The notes: generated by a model from the sequence alone, not told the origin. A stretch of DNA of 64,000 nucleotides from Paenibacillus sp. HW567 (GCF_000374185.1 NZ_KB910518.1:1296546-1360545), one strand, 5' to 3'; positions 9,050 to 19,864 are shown, counted from the first letter of the stretch. Made by a program: numbers and translations.

Positions 9050-10632
9050 GCAGAAGTCTGATACAGAATCCTATTCTACGCGGGTTTCATCCAGACCCGT
9101 CTATTTGCAGAGTGGGAGAGGATTATTACATTGCCACATCTACATTTGAGTGGTTTCCCGGAGTCCGGATTCATCATTCCCGTGATCTTGTGAACTGGAG
9201 GCTGCTAACGCATGTGCTGACCCGCAAGTCGCAGCTCAATATGGAGGGAGATCCCGACTCCGGCGGAGTCTGGGCCCCTTGTCTTAGCTACGATGCAGGG
9301 ACATTCTATCTTGTGTATACCGATGTCAAAAGCAGGCAGGGAGCGTTCAAGGATACCCCTAATTATGTAGTAACCGCCTCCAGTATTGAAGGACCTTGGT
9401 CTGAGCCTGTCTATCTGAACAGCAGCGGATTCGATCCCTCCCTGTTCCACGATGCTGACGGGCGTAAATGGCTGGTCAATATGCTGTGGGATCATCGGAC
9501 CCGGAACAACAGCTTTGCCGGCATTGTCCTGCAGGAGTACTCGCCAGAGCTGAACAAGCTGACCGGACCGGTGCTGAACATCTACAAAGGTACAGCTATC
9601 GGACTTACGGAAGGGCCGCATCTGTACCGGAAAGACGGCTGGTATTATCTCATTACGGCAGAGGGAGGCACTCAATATAACCATGCGGTGACTGTAGCCC
9701 GGGCGCGGCACATCGAAGGACCTTATGAAACCGCTCCTGACAATCCTGTGCTGACTTCAGCCGGGGATAGGGGATTGGAGCTGCAAAAGGCCGGGCATGC
9801 CTGCCTCGTTCACACGCATACAGATGAATGGTATATGGTCCATCTGTGCGGCCGTCCTGTGAAGGATAAATACTGTAATCTGGGCAGAGAGACAGCGATT
9901 CAGCGCTGCACCTTCACAGCGGAGGGCTGGCTGGCCCTTTCCGGTGGAGGGAACCAGCCTTTGCTCACGGTAGAAGGCCCGGATATGCCGGCGCATCCCT
10001 TTCCGGCACCGCCGGAGAGAGATGATTTTGACGCCCCGGAGCTGGATGTCCGCTGGAGCACCTTGCGTGTTCCTGCCGATGACTCCTGGCTCTCCCTGCG
10101 GGAGCGGCCCGGATCCTTGCGGCTGAGAGGAAGAGAGTCCATGAGCTCGCTGTACCACCAGAGCCTGGTCGCCCTGCGCCAGCAGGATTTCTGCTGCAGT
10201 GCCGAAACGAGCCTTGAGTTCGAACCGGAGCATTTTCAGCAGATGGCCGGACTGATTGTCTATTATGATACGAAGGATTACGTGTATCTGCGAATCACTC
10301 ATGATGAAGAATTAGGCAAATGTCTGGGCATCGTTCGTTCCAGGGACGGAGTGTATGACGATTCTATGTTTGAGCAGATTCCACTGCCAGCCGCAGTAAG
10401 CTGCAAGTTAAAGGTAGCAATCAACCGGGAATTTGCCCAGTTCTATTACTGTATCGGAGATACAGGCTGGGAAAAGATTGGCCGGAGCATGGAAATCTAT
10501 CATTTATCCGATGATTTCCCGGCTTACATCAGGTTCACCGGCACCTTCATCGGGATGTGTGCCCAGGACCTGAGCGGCACCAGTCATTTTGCTGATTTTG
10601 ATTATTTTGAGTACAAGGAGCTTTCGCGGTAG
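9046..10632 (+). CDS. GH43 beta-xylosidase / alpha-L-arabinofuranosidase
   Basis: A 528-aa two-domain family 43 enzyme of the XynB3-like subfamily (GH43_11 type). The five-bladed propeller carries the expected catalytic acids: Asp17 in HPDPS (base), Asp130 in SGFDPSLF (pKa modulator) and Glu189 in LTEGPHLY (acid). The C-terminal half (about residues 320-525) is the beta-sandwich that closes the active site in these xylosidases. There is no signal peptide, so it acts on imported xylo-oligosaccharides. The ATG at 9046 overlaps the dehydratase stop (ATGA), with GGGGTGG ahead of it; an in-frame GTG at 9037 is less likely. Co-transcription with sugar-acid genes links xylan breakdown to pentonate use. 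Confidence 0.9.
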   Translation: MSRSLIQNPILRGFHPDPSICRVGEDYYIATSTFEWFPGVRIHHSRDLVNWRLLTHVLTRKSQLNMEGDPDSGGVWAPCLSYDAGTFYLVYTDVKSRQGAFKDTPNYVVTASSIEGPWSEPVYLNSSGFDPSLFHDADGRKWLVNMLWDHRTRNNSFAGIVLQEYSPELNKLTGPVLNIYKGTAIGLTEGPHLYRKDGWYYLITAEGGTQYNHAVTVARARHIEGPYETAPDNPVLTSAGDRGLELQKAGHACLVHTHTDEWYMVHLCGRPVKDKYCNLGRETAIQRCTFTAEGWLALSGGGNQPLLTVEGPDMPAHPFPAPPERDDFDAPELDVRWSTLRVPADDSWLSLRERPGSLRLRGRESMSSLYHQSLVALRQQDFCCSAETSLEFEPEHFQQMAGLIVYYDTKDYVYLRITHDEELGKCLGIVRSRDGVYDDSMFEQIPLPAAVSCKLKVAINREFAQFYYCIGDTGWEKIGRSMEIYHLSDDFPAYIRFTGTFIGMCAQDLSGTSHFADFDYFEYKELSR

Positions 10633-10693
10633 AGGGAAAGATTCGAGTATTTTAAAATAATGGTAATCTGGTGATTGGAGTCCCTGTTCATTC

Positions 10694-11420
10694 AGGGCAA
10701 TCGCTTACGGATTTTTTCGAACATTTGAGTATAAAAATCAAGGAATAAATGGCTTTCACCCTGGGTGAGGGTAAACTGAAGTGGGGCTGCTCTACTTCAG
10801 TTTATCCTGCTCCAACAACGGTATTATTGCGGTTATTTCGGCCGTTTCCTCTGATCCTGCTCCAACAACGGTATTATTGCCGTTAATTCCGCCGTTTCCT
10901 CCCGATCCTGCTCCAACAACAGCATATTTGCTGTTATTTCGGCCGTTTCCTCCCGATCCTGCTCCAACAACAGCATAATTGCTGTTAATTCTGCCGGTTT
11001 CCTTCGGTCCTGCTCTAACAACTGCATAATTGCGGTTAATTGCGCCGTTTCCCTTGATCCTGCTCCAACAACAGCATAATTGCTGTTAATTCCGTCGGTT
11101 TCCCTCGGTCCTGCTCCAACAACGGCATAATTGCTGTTAATTCTGCCGGTTCTCCCTGATCCTGCTCCAACAACGGCATAATTGCTGTTAATTCTGCCGG
11201 TTCTCCCTGATCCTGCTCCAACAGCGGCATAATTGCCGTTAATTCCGCCGTTTCCCCTGAGCCTGCTCCAACAACGGTATAATTGCAGTTATTTCCGTCC
11301 GTTCCCCTGATCCTGCTCCAACACCGGCATTATTGCAGTTATTTTCGTCGGTTTCCCCTAACTTACCTTACGCTTCTTCTTGCTTCCCCTACTCTAGTTC
11401 ATTTCTTAAGCGATTACTCT
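10694..11420 (-). repeat. TIR-bounded tandem-repeat element, copy 1 (inverted relative to copies 2 and 3)
   Basis: The element begins with AGGGCAATCGCTTACG at 10694-10709 and ends with the degenerate complement CTTAAGCGATTACTCT at 11405-11420 (three mismatches from the perfect inverted repeat). Between them are a unique arm of about 95 bp, a short hairpin (AAACTGAAGT at 10773-10782 with ACTTCAGTTT at 10794-10803) and eleven tandem 50/51-bp units. The unique arms align with those of copies 2 and 3 in opposite orientation. It fills most of the 1046-bp gene-free gap between the GH43 and GH51 genes. The rest of the gap (11421-11678) is A+T-rich promoter DNA with a weak hairpin plus T-run near 11434-11467. 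Confidence 0.8.
10806..11361 (+). repeat. Tandem array of about eleven 50/51-bp units
   Basis: Each unit starts CCTGCTCCAACAACGG or a close variant, then has a small dyad of the type AACGGCATAATTGCCGTT, a GCCGTTT-like segment and a closing CCCTGAT. Units are contiguous, with no variable spacers, so this is not a CRISPR array. Unit length is 50 or 51 bp and drift is mostly by point change. Some units carry compensatory changes that keep the dyad (CAGCATAATTGCTGTT). Confidence 0.85.
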
Positions 11421-11654
11421 GCCCCTGTTCATTGCTTGTTTATCGCAAGCTTTGGGCGGTTTTTTTTGCCGTGCATTTACCATATTTGCCTGCAGAAGCT
11501 AAAGGTTGAAAATATATAAAATTACATTTAATTCATCAATATAATTAACGACAGCAAACCGCTAAAATAGGGTTCGTAAAGCTATTTAGGATGAACTTAA
11601 TAATACATAAAATGGGGAAATCTATAGTTCATCATATCTAGCATAGCAAGTTGA

Positions 11655-13193
<1,539 letters not shown>

Positions 13194-13303
13194 CACACCT
13201 GCTGAATAGGGTCTTTTCGGTGATTAAGACTGGATTACGATGAGGATAACTATCTGAATGATAGGGTGCTTTGAATGAGATTTCTTACTGATTTACAGTC
13301 TAG

Positions 13304-13345
13304 AACGGTTACATGGTCCAGTGAAGGACGATGTAGCCGTTTTTT
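13304..13345 (+). terminator. Rho-independent terminator after the GH51 gene
   Basis: AACGGTTACAT at 13304-13314 pairs with ATGTAGCCGTT at 13331-13341 (one G-U pair) and runs into six Ts. It lies about 110 bp after the GH51 stop and before the large toxin-like gene. Confidence 0.85.
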
Positions 13346-13429
13346 ATTAAGAAAATTTATGAAAAAGGCTGTGAATCAGCTCCTGAAATTACCATTACTT
13401 GTATACGGAATTTCAGGGAGTGACCCTCT

Positions 13430-16400
13430 ATGTCAAGCAAGATTGCTGTACACAAGCCGGCGGAGCAGCAGACTGAGACTAAAAAGAGTTCTGCACAAGC
13501 CCCGCTCACAGACAAAGCGGCTCTTAAGCCACAACTGCGAACACCGCTTGAGCTCAAACGCCTAACTAACCGACTCTTAACGGCCCCGGAAACGGTAACC
13601 TCCGGTGAGTTCGCTATGCTCACGGGTGTCATTGGCCTTCGGAGCGCTCTTATGCTGCTTGACCAAGGCAAGCGGAACAAGGGAAAGGCAGAGCGAGCGG
13701 ACACAACCTCAGATATAACATCGAAAGATTCTCAGAACCTGCCTGCTGCTTCACGCGACTCTTCAATACCGCAAGCGTCACCGTCAATACATCAGTCAGA
13801 GGTTTCGGCCCAGCCTGTATCAGCACAAGCTGCAAAGCCTGAAAGTTCTGAAAAGCCTGAAAAGACCAGCCCGAAAACTGAAAAAGACAACAGGGCTACG
13901 ACTGAATTTAAAAAGGATGCTGAAGGTAAGCTGTCGCCACTCCCAGATAAACCGGCTGCAGTTCAGGTAATCCATGCCACCAGAACGGCATCTCAACCCG
14001 GAACCGGACGGAAACAAAAGTCTGAGAATAAGCCTGCGATGGTTAAAGCGGAAGCTCAGGCGGAAAGAACGGCGGAGTCAGCCGCAGATGCCAAGTTCGA
14101 GGGTAAGGCAGGAGCAACCGGGGAGGCCAAGTCAGGTGCGAAGCCAGAAGGGAAAGCAGGAGCAAAGGCGGAAGCCAGTTCAGGCGCGAAGCAACAAACC
14201 AAGCCGGAGGAAAAGACCTCAGCCAAGCCAGCTCCGGACCGGCCTAAGTCTGCTGCTTCTTCTGGTCCGCTGTCCGCTAACCTGCCGCTGCAAGCCAGAA
14301 AGGCACCGGCAAAAGCTCCTGTTGTAAAGATTAAAGGCGATAATCCGGGCAGTGTGATCCGGCAGCTCGGCAGTTTTGCTCCGGCAGAAATCGTGGAGGC
14401 TTACACTCAAGCGGTAGATGTCTCGGGGGGAGCGCTGGAGCAGCAACGGCAGCAGGCCGAGAAGGCGCTGCCTGCAATTCCGGCACCGACCGGAATCGCA
14501 CCCGGCAAGGATACTGAAGCTGCTGGTTCTGCGAAGCGGAAAGCGGCGGGTGCGGTGCCGGCTTCCGAGCTGCCCGCTTTTCAGAGCGGGAAAAAGGGCG
14601 GGGATACCCCGGCAGGGATGGCCAGCTTCCCTCAAACCCCGGAGGAGGCAGATCCTGACCAGATTATGGCGGAAGCAAGCCGGTATGCGGCAAATCCGCC
14701 GGAGATTGGCCTGACGGGTGAAGCGGACCCCTCTCAGGTGGAGAGCTATCAGGCAGAGGCTGCGCAGCATATGCAGACTGTACAGCACTCCGAGCTGGAG
14801 CAGACCCGGCAGGATTTCGGAGAGGACCGGATTCTGCCCAAGCCGGACGATGCTATTCTCACATCCGGGCATGCGATCCGCGCCGTGGCTCCGCCAGCTT
14901 TTCAATTGAAATCCACTGGTGTGATCCCGCCCGATGTTGCCGGCTACCTCAACCCTCACCTGGAGGGCCCGCTTCAGACCTATATGGAGAATAGCCAGGC
15001 AGAGTACCAGAAAGGGAAGGAGCCGTTTGACAGCGGACTCACCACTGCCAAAAGGGATACAAAAGCCGAAGTGGAACGGCTGAAAACCGAAGCTTCAGAG
15101 AAGCAGCGAAGCGAACAGGCTGCTGCCAAATCGGAAGTCTCGGGATACCGGAGCCAGTGGCAGGAAGAGATCAAGGCTACCAGCGGGGAGTTTGACCGTG
15201 AAGCGGGTACTGCCGCTGCAGAGAAGAACAAGGAGATTAGCGGGATCAAGGCTGAGAAGGAAGGCGAGGTCAAGAAAAAGCTGTCCGAAGCCGAAAGCGA
15301 ATCCCGGCAGGAATATAAAACCACGAAAACCCAGGCAGAGGAGAAGCAAAAGGAAGGCGAAAACGAAGGCGGGCAAACAAAGAAAAAAGCGAAAAACCCC
15401 TGGGAATGGATCAAGGAAAAAGGAAGGCAGGTCGGGGAAGCCATCCAAAAGGGCATGAACTTCCTCTTCACCCAACTGCGGAAGGCAGTTAAAACCATTT
15501 TTGATAAAGCGAAGCAAGCCGTTGTGGGGCTGATTGAAGCAGGACGGAAGCTGATTGTCAGCGCCATTAAAGGCTTCGGAAACGTGCTGAAGGGCTTAGC
15601 CAATAAAATATTCGCCCGTTTTCCGGGCATTGCCAAGAAGATCAACGGCTGGATCGACCGTGCGGTGAATAAGGCGGTTCAAGCCGTCAATACTGCTGCG
15701 AGCCTTCTGAAAAAAGGGGTCAGCACCGCCCTGGACTTCATGGGGAAAACGGTGGATAAGCTGTTCGCCGGTGTCCAGTCGCTATATAACGGCATATTGT
15801 CGGGAATCGGGAAATTCCTGAACGGCGACTTTAAAGTGAATTTCGGCAAGTTCCTGGAGATTGCACAAATTTCTGCTGAAATTGCTGCCGCTTTTGCGAC
15901 AGGCGGAGGCAGTATTTTGGTTCAAATCGGCGTCTGGCTGACATCGACACTCCCTAAGCTTCTGCGTCAGGCGAACTCGGTCATGACTGTGGTCAACACG
16001 TTGCGGAATTTCAAAGTGCAGAATGTGAAGCAGTTCCTGAATCCGTCGGGAATGGGCGGTTTTCTGGTCAAGGGGCTGTTCGGTGAACTTCAGCCGCTAC
16101 AAACGGGCCAGGAGGACGATAAGGAGAAGGACAAGGACGCTGGTAAGGCTCCGAAAAGCGGAGGCCAGGAAAAAGGGCTGATGAAGGTGCTGCAGCTCCT
16201 TGAGGGTGTGTTCGGGATTCTGCAAAAGACTGTAGGCAAGGTTGCCGGGGCCATCAACAAGGCTCTTCCGGTTATGAACATATCGGACAAGTCGTGGTTT
16301 AATCCTTTCAGTATGGCATATGCCGGTGCTGTTCAGGCACTGGAGGTTGTAAAGAATCCCGCTGAGGCCCTTAATGAGGGGGCCGGTAAGCTTAAGGAAG

Positions 16401-17767
16401 CCGCCGGAGGTTTTTTTAAGGGGATTCGGGAAAAGGTAACCGAAGCCGCCGGCGGGATTAAAGCAAAGGTGCAGTTGCTCGGGAAACCGGCCCAGCTCAT
16501 GACGGTACTGGCCAATAAAGGTGTGGATATGGTACTGAATTTTATCATCACCAATCCGCCGTCAGCGCTGATTAAGGCCGTGTTCAAGGGGATTGAAGCT
16601 GTAGCAGGTGAGTCTCTGGTTGACCTGATCCGCCAGCATATTCCTTTTGCGGACAAGCTGATCAACAAGATCGCAGCGTCCGGCCCGGTCCAGGGTTTGA
16701 TGCAGCCGCTTCAGGGACCTGTAGAAAAGGTCGGTGGATTGATCGACGAAGCCACCAGCGGAGCGACGGCTCTTGTCGATGATGCTGAATCGCAGGCGAG
16801 TAGTGTCTTCGGCAACGGCGCGAAGCTGCTGGCAAATCTGTCCGGGACCTCAGGAGGAGGCAGCAAAGACAGCCCAAGCCAAAAAGAAGAGCAAAAAGCC
16901 GGCGGAAAAGCAGGGGCTGCCAAAAAAGAATCCGGCGGCGGTTTTCTCGGTACGGTTAAGGGAGGCGTTCACTCCCGGCTGTTAGCCTTCGGCAAGCAAC
17001 TGTTGAAATCCGGAGTCAACCTCGCGGTGGCCGGAGCCGGCAAGCTCAAGAACGCCATCTCCGGCCTGCTGGTCAATTTCAAAATCGGCAAAGAAAACCA
17101 CAAGCTCTGGGTCGAAAAGAGTGGCAGCGGACATGTGGTGATGATGGCTAGTGAGGATCCAAAAAGAGTATCAAGGATTGTAGAGGAAGCGAGTAATGTT
17201 GTAGCGAATTCTGATAGTGAGGATAATCAAGGACTGGGTGAATCTACCAAGGAACTTACAGGCAAGCTCGAAACAGTTGAAACTAAAAAAATCGAGCAAG
17301 TAACAAATGAACAACTTGGAACATTAGTTCCTGCGCTGACAGTGGTTGAACCTTACTTGGATAAAGAAGGGGGCGCCACCGGTAAGAATGATGCAGGATG
17401 GTTGTCCGGGAAAAATGGTGAGGTGAACTGGAAGAGCTTACCGAACTTTGGTCATACTTTTGAAACACATGGCGCAGGCAAAAAAACTTTAGATTCATTG
17501 AAAGGACGGGCAAGAACTGTGAATGAACAAGGAGTAATGACAGAACAAGGTCAATGGCTAGATAACCAAAAAGCAGCAAAATTATTAAACTTGTATGGTA
17601 AAGTTGATAAGCCAACAGTATTAGAAATACCAGAGGGATTAGGACAAGTAATACAACCCTCTTGGGATATAATACCAGCTCGCAGAGCCGTTATTATTCC
17701 AAACTCAAAAACAGGTAAAATAAAAACTGCCTACCCTGTAAGTGATGCTTTTGAATTAAAAGGATAA
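13430..17767 (+). CDS. Large polymorphic-toxin-like protein, possible contractile-injection-system cargo
   Basis: A 1445-aa multidomain protein without a signal peptide. In order: a short folded N-terminus (about residues 38-80, LELKRLTNRLLTAPE and GVIGLRSALMLLDQG); a Lys/Ala/Glu/Pro-rich disordered linker with imperfect GKAGA/SGAK repeats (about 85-295); a helical segment with LPAIPAPTG (about 300-355); a charged coiled coil (about 530-655); amphipathic and hydrophobic helices (about 665-820 and 850-1100); a Gly/Ser linker; a KLWVEKSGSGHVVMMAS module (about 1225-1245); and a C-terminal domain (about 1300-1445) with FGHTFETHG, QGQWLDNQKAA and GKIKTAYPV. That tail resembles a nuclease-type polymorphic toxin module; this is from memory of toxin families, not a search. 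The last 600 bp are clearly A+T-richer than the rest, a sign of a swapped-in tip. A probable immunity gene follows 34 bp later. Confidence 0.6.
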   Translation: MSSKIAVHKPAEQQTETKKSSAQAPLTDKAALKPQLRTPLELKRLTNRLLTAPETVTSGEFAMLTGVIGLRSALMLLDQGKRNKGKAERADTTSDITSKDSQNLPAASRDSSIPQASPSIHQSEVSAQPVSAQAAKPESSEKPEKTSPKTEKDNRATTEFKKDAEGKLSPLPDKPAAVQVIHATRTASQPGTGRKQKSENKPAMVKAEAQAERTAESAADAKFEGKAGATGEAKSGAKPEGKAGAKAEASSGAKQQTKPEEKTSAKPAPDRPKSAASSGPLSANLPLQARKAPAKAPVVKIKGDNPGSVIRQLGSFAPAEIVEAYTQAVDVSGGALEQQRQQAEKALPAIPAPTGIAPGKDTEAAGSAKRKAAGAVPASELPAFQSGKKGGDTPAGMASFPQTPEEADPDQIMAEASRYAANPPEIGLTGEADPSQVESYQAEAAQHMQTVQHSELEQTRQDFGEDRILPKPDDAILTSGHAIRAVAPPAFQLKSTGVIPPDVAGYLNPHLEGPLQTYMENSQAEYQKGKEPFDSGLTTAKRDTKAEVERLKTEASEKQRSEQAAAKSEVSGYRSQWQEEIKATSGEFDREAGTAAAEKNKEISGIKAEKEGEVKKKLSEAESESRQEYKTTKTQAEEKQKEGENEGGQTKKKAKNPWEWIKEKGRQVGEAIQKGMNFLFTQLRKAVKTIFDKAKQAVVGLIEAGRKLIVSAIKGFGNVLKGLANKIFARFPGIAKKINGWIDRAVNKAVQAVNTAASLLKKGVSTALDFMGKTVDKLFAGVQSLYNGILSGIGKFLNGDFKVNFGKFLEIAQISAEIAAAFATGGGSILVQIGVWLTSTLPKLLRQANSVMTVVNTLRNFKVQNVKQFLNPSGMGGFLVKGLFGELQPLQTGQEDDKEKDKDAGKAPKSGGQEKGLMKVLQLLEGVFGILQKTVGKVAGAINKALPVMNISDKSWFNPFSMAYAGAVQALEVVKNPAEALNEGAGKLKEAAGGFFKGIREKVTEAAGGIKAKVQLLGKPAQLMTVLANKGVDMVLNFIITNPPSALIKAVFKGIEAVAGESLVDLIRQHIPFADKLINKIAASGPVQGLMQPLQGPVEKVGGLIDEATSGATALVDDAESQASSVFGNGAKLLANLSGTSGGGSKDSPSQKEEQKAGGKAGAAKKESGGGFLGTVKGGVHSRLLAFGKQLLKSGVNLAVAGAGKLKNAISGLLVNFKIGKENHKLWVEKSGSGHVVMMASEDPKRVSRIVEEASNVVANSDSEDNQGLGESTKELTGKLETVETKKIEQVTNEQLGTLVPALTVVEPYLDKEGGATGKNDAGWLSGKNGEVNWKSLPNFGHTFETHGAGKKTLDSLKGRARTVNEQGVMTEQGQWLDNQKAAKLLNLYGKVDKPTVLEIPEGLGQVIQPSWDIIPARRAVIIPNSKTGKIKTAYPVSDAFELKG

Positions 17768-17801
17768 TCATGACATATATGAATAAGAAGGAGGAAATTA
17801 A

Positions 17802-18329
17802 GTGTTTAGAATGTGCTTACAACAAAAAAGTGAACTTCATGAAATGACAATTGAAAAAAAAATTTACGACGATGAACTTGATAATGAATCTAGTGTAATA
17901 TTAGATATTTGTAAGTATCTACATCAAACTAGAAGTATTGATTTTATTGTTTCAGGTTTTGGAAGTGAAGGATGGCCTGTTGATTGTGAATTTGATCTTC
18001 CATCAATTATCGAGGAATTACCGGAAATAATTCAAAAGTTTAATAACAACGAATACAACTGCAACCTAGGATTTTATGAGCAAGGTATAATGAGGGAAAT
18101 AGCCTTTCGGGATGAAGGGGGAGAACAACTGCTTTTAGAATGCCGCAGTTTAATGCTAGGTTGGGAACCTTCACCATCAACTATAGAAATGAATAAGTCA
18201 ATTGTAAAAAAAATGCTTGAAAATTTATTTGGAAGTTTCATTAATTTTAGTCAAAAGGTATGTCCGGAACTATTAAGTGAAAAACTTTTTAGAGATTGGA
18301 TATCTATGAACAATAATTCTTATAATTAA
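17802..18329 (+). CDS. Probable immunity protein for the preceding toxin
   Basis: A 175-aa acidic, soluble-looking protein that I do not recognise. It starts at GTG 17802, seven bases after AAGGAGG; in-frame ATGs at 17811 and 17841 are alternatives. It is visibly A+T-rich, like the last part of the upstream toxin gene and unlike the flanking sugar genes. The sequence has many Glu and Asn residues and stretches such as IDFIVSGFGSEGWPVDCEFDLP. Position, size, composition and the shared A+T-rich patch are what polymorphic toxin systems show for immunity genes. The function is inferred from that context only. Confidence 0.5.
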   Translation: MFRMCLQQKSELHEMTIEKKIYDDELDNESSVILDICKYLHQTRSIDFIVSGFGSEGWPVDCEFDLPSIIEELPEIIQKFNNNEYNCNLGFYEQGIMREIAFRDEGGEQLLLECRSLMLGWEPSPSTIEMNKSIVKKMLENLFGSFINFSQKVCPELLSEKLFRDWISMNNNSYN

Positions 18330-18749
18330 AGTACGATACTCACGGAAGCAGGGCTGTAAATTTTTTATTATATCTCTGCTTCGTAAGTAAGTAGGCAGGA
18401 CTCATCGGGGTTAGATTCCGGATTTACAAGAATCTCTGCAATTTCCTTCAGATCTCGCATTTACAAGAAACAACTTGAGAGTTCCATATCTATCTTTTGC
18501 CGTAGGGTTTGTAGTTCAAAAAGGTGATGCCACTACTCAATGTCATTAAGTTAAGGCGCAGGGCCAAAAATCAAGAAAAAGAGCAGGTTATCAAAAAGAT
18601 AGCCCGCTCTTTTTTTTGCACGAAAAAATAGAACTTGACAAGCAGACATCCCTCATACGAGAAATGTCAGCCGCACCAGTGCTTTATGTCAAAAACCCTA
18701 TTTTACCCGAAAGAAAAAGCTGCCCTTTAAAACGATTAGATCCCCTCGC
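18330..18749. other. Gene-free gap downstream of the toxin/immunity pair
   Basis: No credible gene on either strand. It holds a weak hairpin near 18343-18386 (GAAGCAG with CTGCTTC around an A+T loop) and the strong terminator at 18578-18617. The stretch 18390-18560 has repeated TTTACAAGAA-like words but no recognisable element. Confidence 0.5.
18578..18617 (+). terminator. Rho-independent terminator
   Basis: AAAGAGC and GGTTATC pair with GATAGCC and GCTCTTT across an AAAAA loop (one mismatched pair in the stem) and run into eight Ts. It probably ends the toxin/immunity transcript. Confidence 0.8.
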
Positions 18750-19640
18750 CTAACGCTTCTGAATAAATTTACTGCGGAAGCCTGAGGGGGACAGCCCCTC
18801 TTTCTTGGAGAAGCAGGAGGAGAAATGGGAGACGTGGTGAAACCCGACCTCCTCGGCGATCCGGGTAACGGACCAGGAGGTTTGCAGAAGCAGGCGCTTG
18901 GACTGTTCCACACGGTAGTTTTGCAGATAGGCCATAGGCGTCATACCATAGGCTTTCAGCATGCTTTTGGCCAAATAATTCGGATGATAGTTCAGCTCCT
19001 TCTGAAGCAGGGGATTGTTGATGTCCCGGGTATAGTTATGGCGGATGAACAGCTCCACCTTCTCGGCAAGCTGAATGGCGGTAGCATCGGAGGGGGAGGC
19101 AAGGTCACGGTCCAGGTGCTGGAGGAAGGATTGGAAGGAAGCCTGGCGTTTCCAGTTGCGCAGGGACTGCGGTTCATGCTCCTGTTCAAAAAACAGGTCC
19201 AGCACCTCCATTGCTTTTCCCGTGATCTGCATATGCTTGGGAATATAAATGGAACAGACATCGGCATGGTTGAGATAGGCGTTGTGCTTATGGCTTTCGA
19301 TTAGAGTGCCTTGATTGTCCAGACATTCATCCATGCTCGCGCATTCCTTCCAGCTTCCAAAGGTCTGAAAATGAATCCAGATGATCTTCGTGTCCCCGGT
19401 GCAGGGAGCGGAGCCGTAATGATGGCCGTCTGGACGGAGAATAAGAATTTCACCCTCGTGCAGCTCCCACTGCTTGCCGTCTTCCCCGACCGGAAGAGTG
19501 CCCTTCAGCACAACGATCAGATCGAAGACGCCAATACAGTTGCGGTTGATGTGATAATCCCCCGCAGTATATGTGGCATGTCCGCAATCTACGAAGTAAG
19601 GAATGGGCGGCGAGATAAAATGAAGAATGGGCGAGTTCAT
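18750..19640 (-). CDS. AraC-family transcriptional regulator with cupin sensor domain
   Basis: A 296-aa one-component regulator. The N-terminal half is a cupin-like sugar-sensing domain (GVFDLIVVLKGTLPVGEDGKQ, GEILILRPDGHHYGSAP). The C-terminal hundred residues carry two helix-turn-helix motifs (LLQKELNYHPNYLAKSMLK and SVTRIAEEVGFHHVSHFSSCF), as in the AraC/XylS family. The ATG at 19640 has TTGGAGGA seven bases ahead; an upstream in-frame extension to 19715 would place the operator inside the gene and is unlikely. It is divergent from the CUT1/GH127 operon. A 21-bp-spaced direct repeat in the spacer fits binding by two HTH motifs, so it is likely the arabinoside-responsive activator of that operon. 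Confidence 0.9.
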   Translation of the reverse strand: MNSPILHFISPPIPYFVDCGHATYTAGDYHINRNCIGVFDLIVVLKGTLPVGEDGKQWELHEGEILILRPDGHHYGSAPCTGDTKIIWIHFQTFGSWKECASMDECLDNQGTLIESHKHNAYLNHADVCSIYIPKHMQITGKAMEVLDLFFEQEHEPQSLRNWKRQASFQSFLQHLDRDLASPSDATAIQLAEKVELFIRHNYTRDINNPLLQKELNYHPNYLAKSMLKAYGMTPMAYLQNYRVEQSKRLLLQTSWSVTRIAEEVGFHHVSHFSSCFSKKEGLSPSGFRSKFIQKR

Positions 19641-19654
19641 TTTACATTCCTCCA

Positions 19655-19689
19655 AGCAGGTTGAAATGATTAAAAATAAGGTTGGAATT
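19655..19689 (+). promoter_or_regulatory. AraC-type operator, site 1 (GGTTGRAAT direct repeat)
   Basis: GGTTGAAAT at 19659-19667 and GGTTGGAAT at 19680-19688 are direct repeats with a 21-bp (two-turn) period, typical of AraC-family activator sites. The whole 35-bp block recurs without change at 40696-40730. Both are followed by an ACAACATGTATTATT-like stretch that may hold the -10 region. It lies in the spacer between the AraC gene and the binding-protein gene. Confidence 0.65.
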
Positions 19690-19729
19690 CTGTGTTTTTT
19701 TTCATGATACAACATGTATTATTATAAAT

Positions 19730-19740
19730 AAAGCGCTTTC
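19730..19740 (+). promoter_or_regulatory. cre-like palindrome near the promoter of the GH127 operon
   Basis: AAAGCGCTTTC is the palindromic core of a strong CcpA site, although the outer TG and CA are missing. It follows the A+T-rich -10-like sequence after the AraC operator. A second palindrome, AAACCGGTTT, lies about 30 bp further on. Catabolite repression is inferred. Confidence 0.4.
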
Positions 19741-19864
19741 TGAAAAGTTGAAAAGCTTAAAAAAGAAACCGGTTTGTTGGATCGGATTTGCTTGGCAACG
19801 GAAGTTTTTTGACCGGCTTAACCCCGCATAGGGCTAAGTATATATCGTTCAAGGAGGAAGCTGA

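Noticed and set aside
10781..11230. Open frames of 64-65 codons within the tandem array (LLEQDREETAE-type repeats)
   Set aside because: The unit is 50/51 bp, near a multiple of three, so frames stay open by periodicity on both strands. There is no ribosome-binding site and the sequence is explained by the repeat.
10806..11361. Possible CRISPR array
   Set aside because: Units are contiguous with no variable spacers, and no cas genes are in the window.
15192..15458. Lys/Arg-rich frame within the toxin gene
   Set aside because: It is a shifted-frame reading of the charged coiled-coil region.
18330..18577. Possible small genes or RNA after the immunity gene
   Set aside because: Only short frames with no start signals, and no conserved RNA fold was recognisable by eye.
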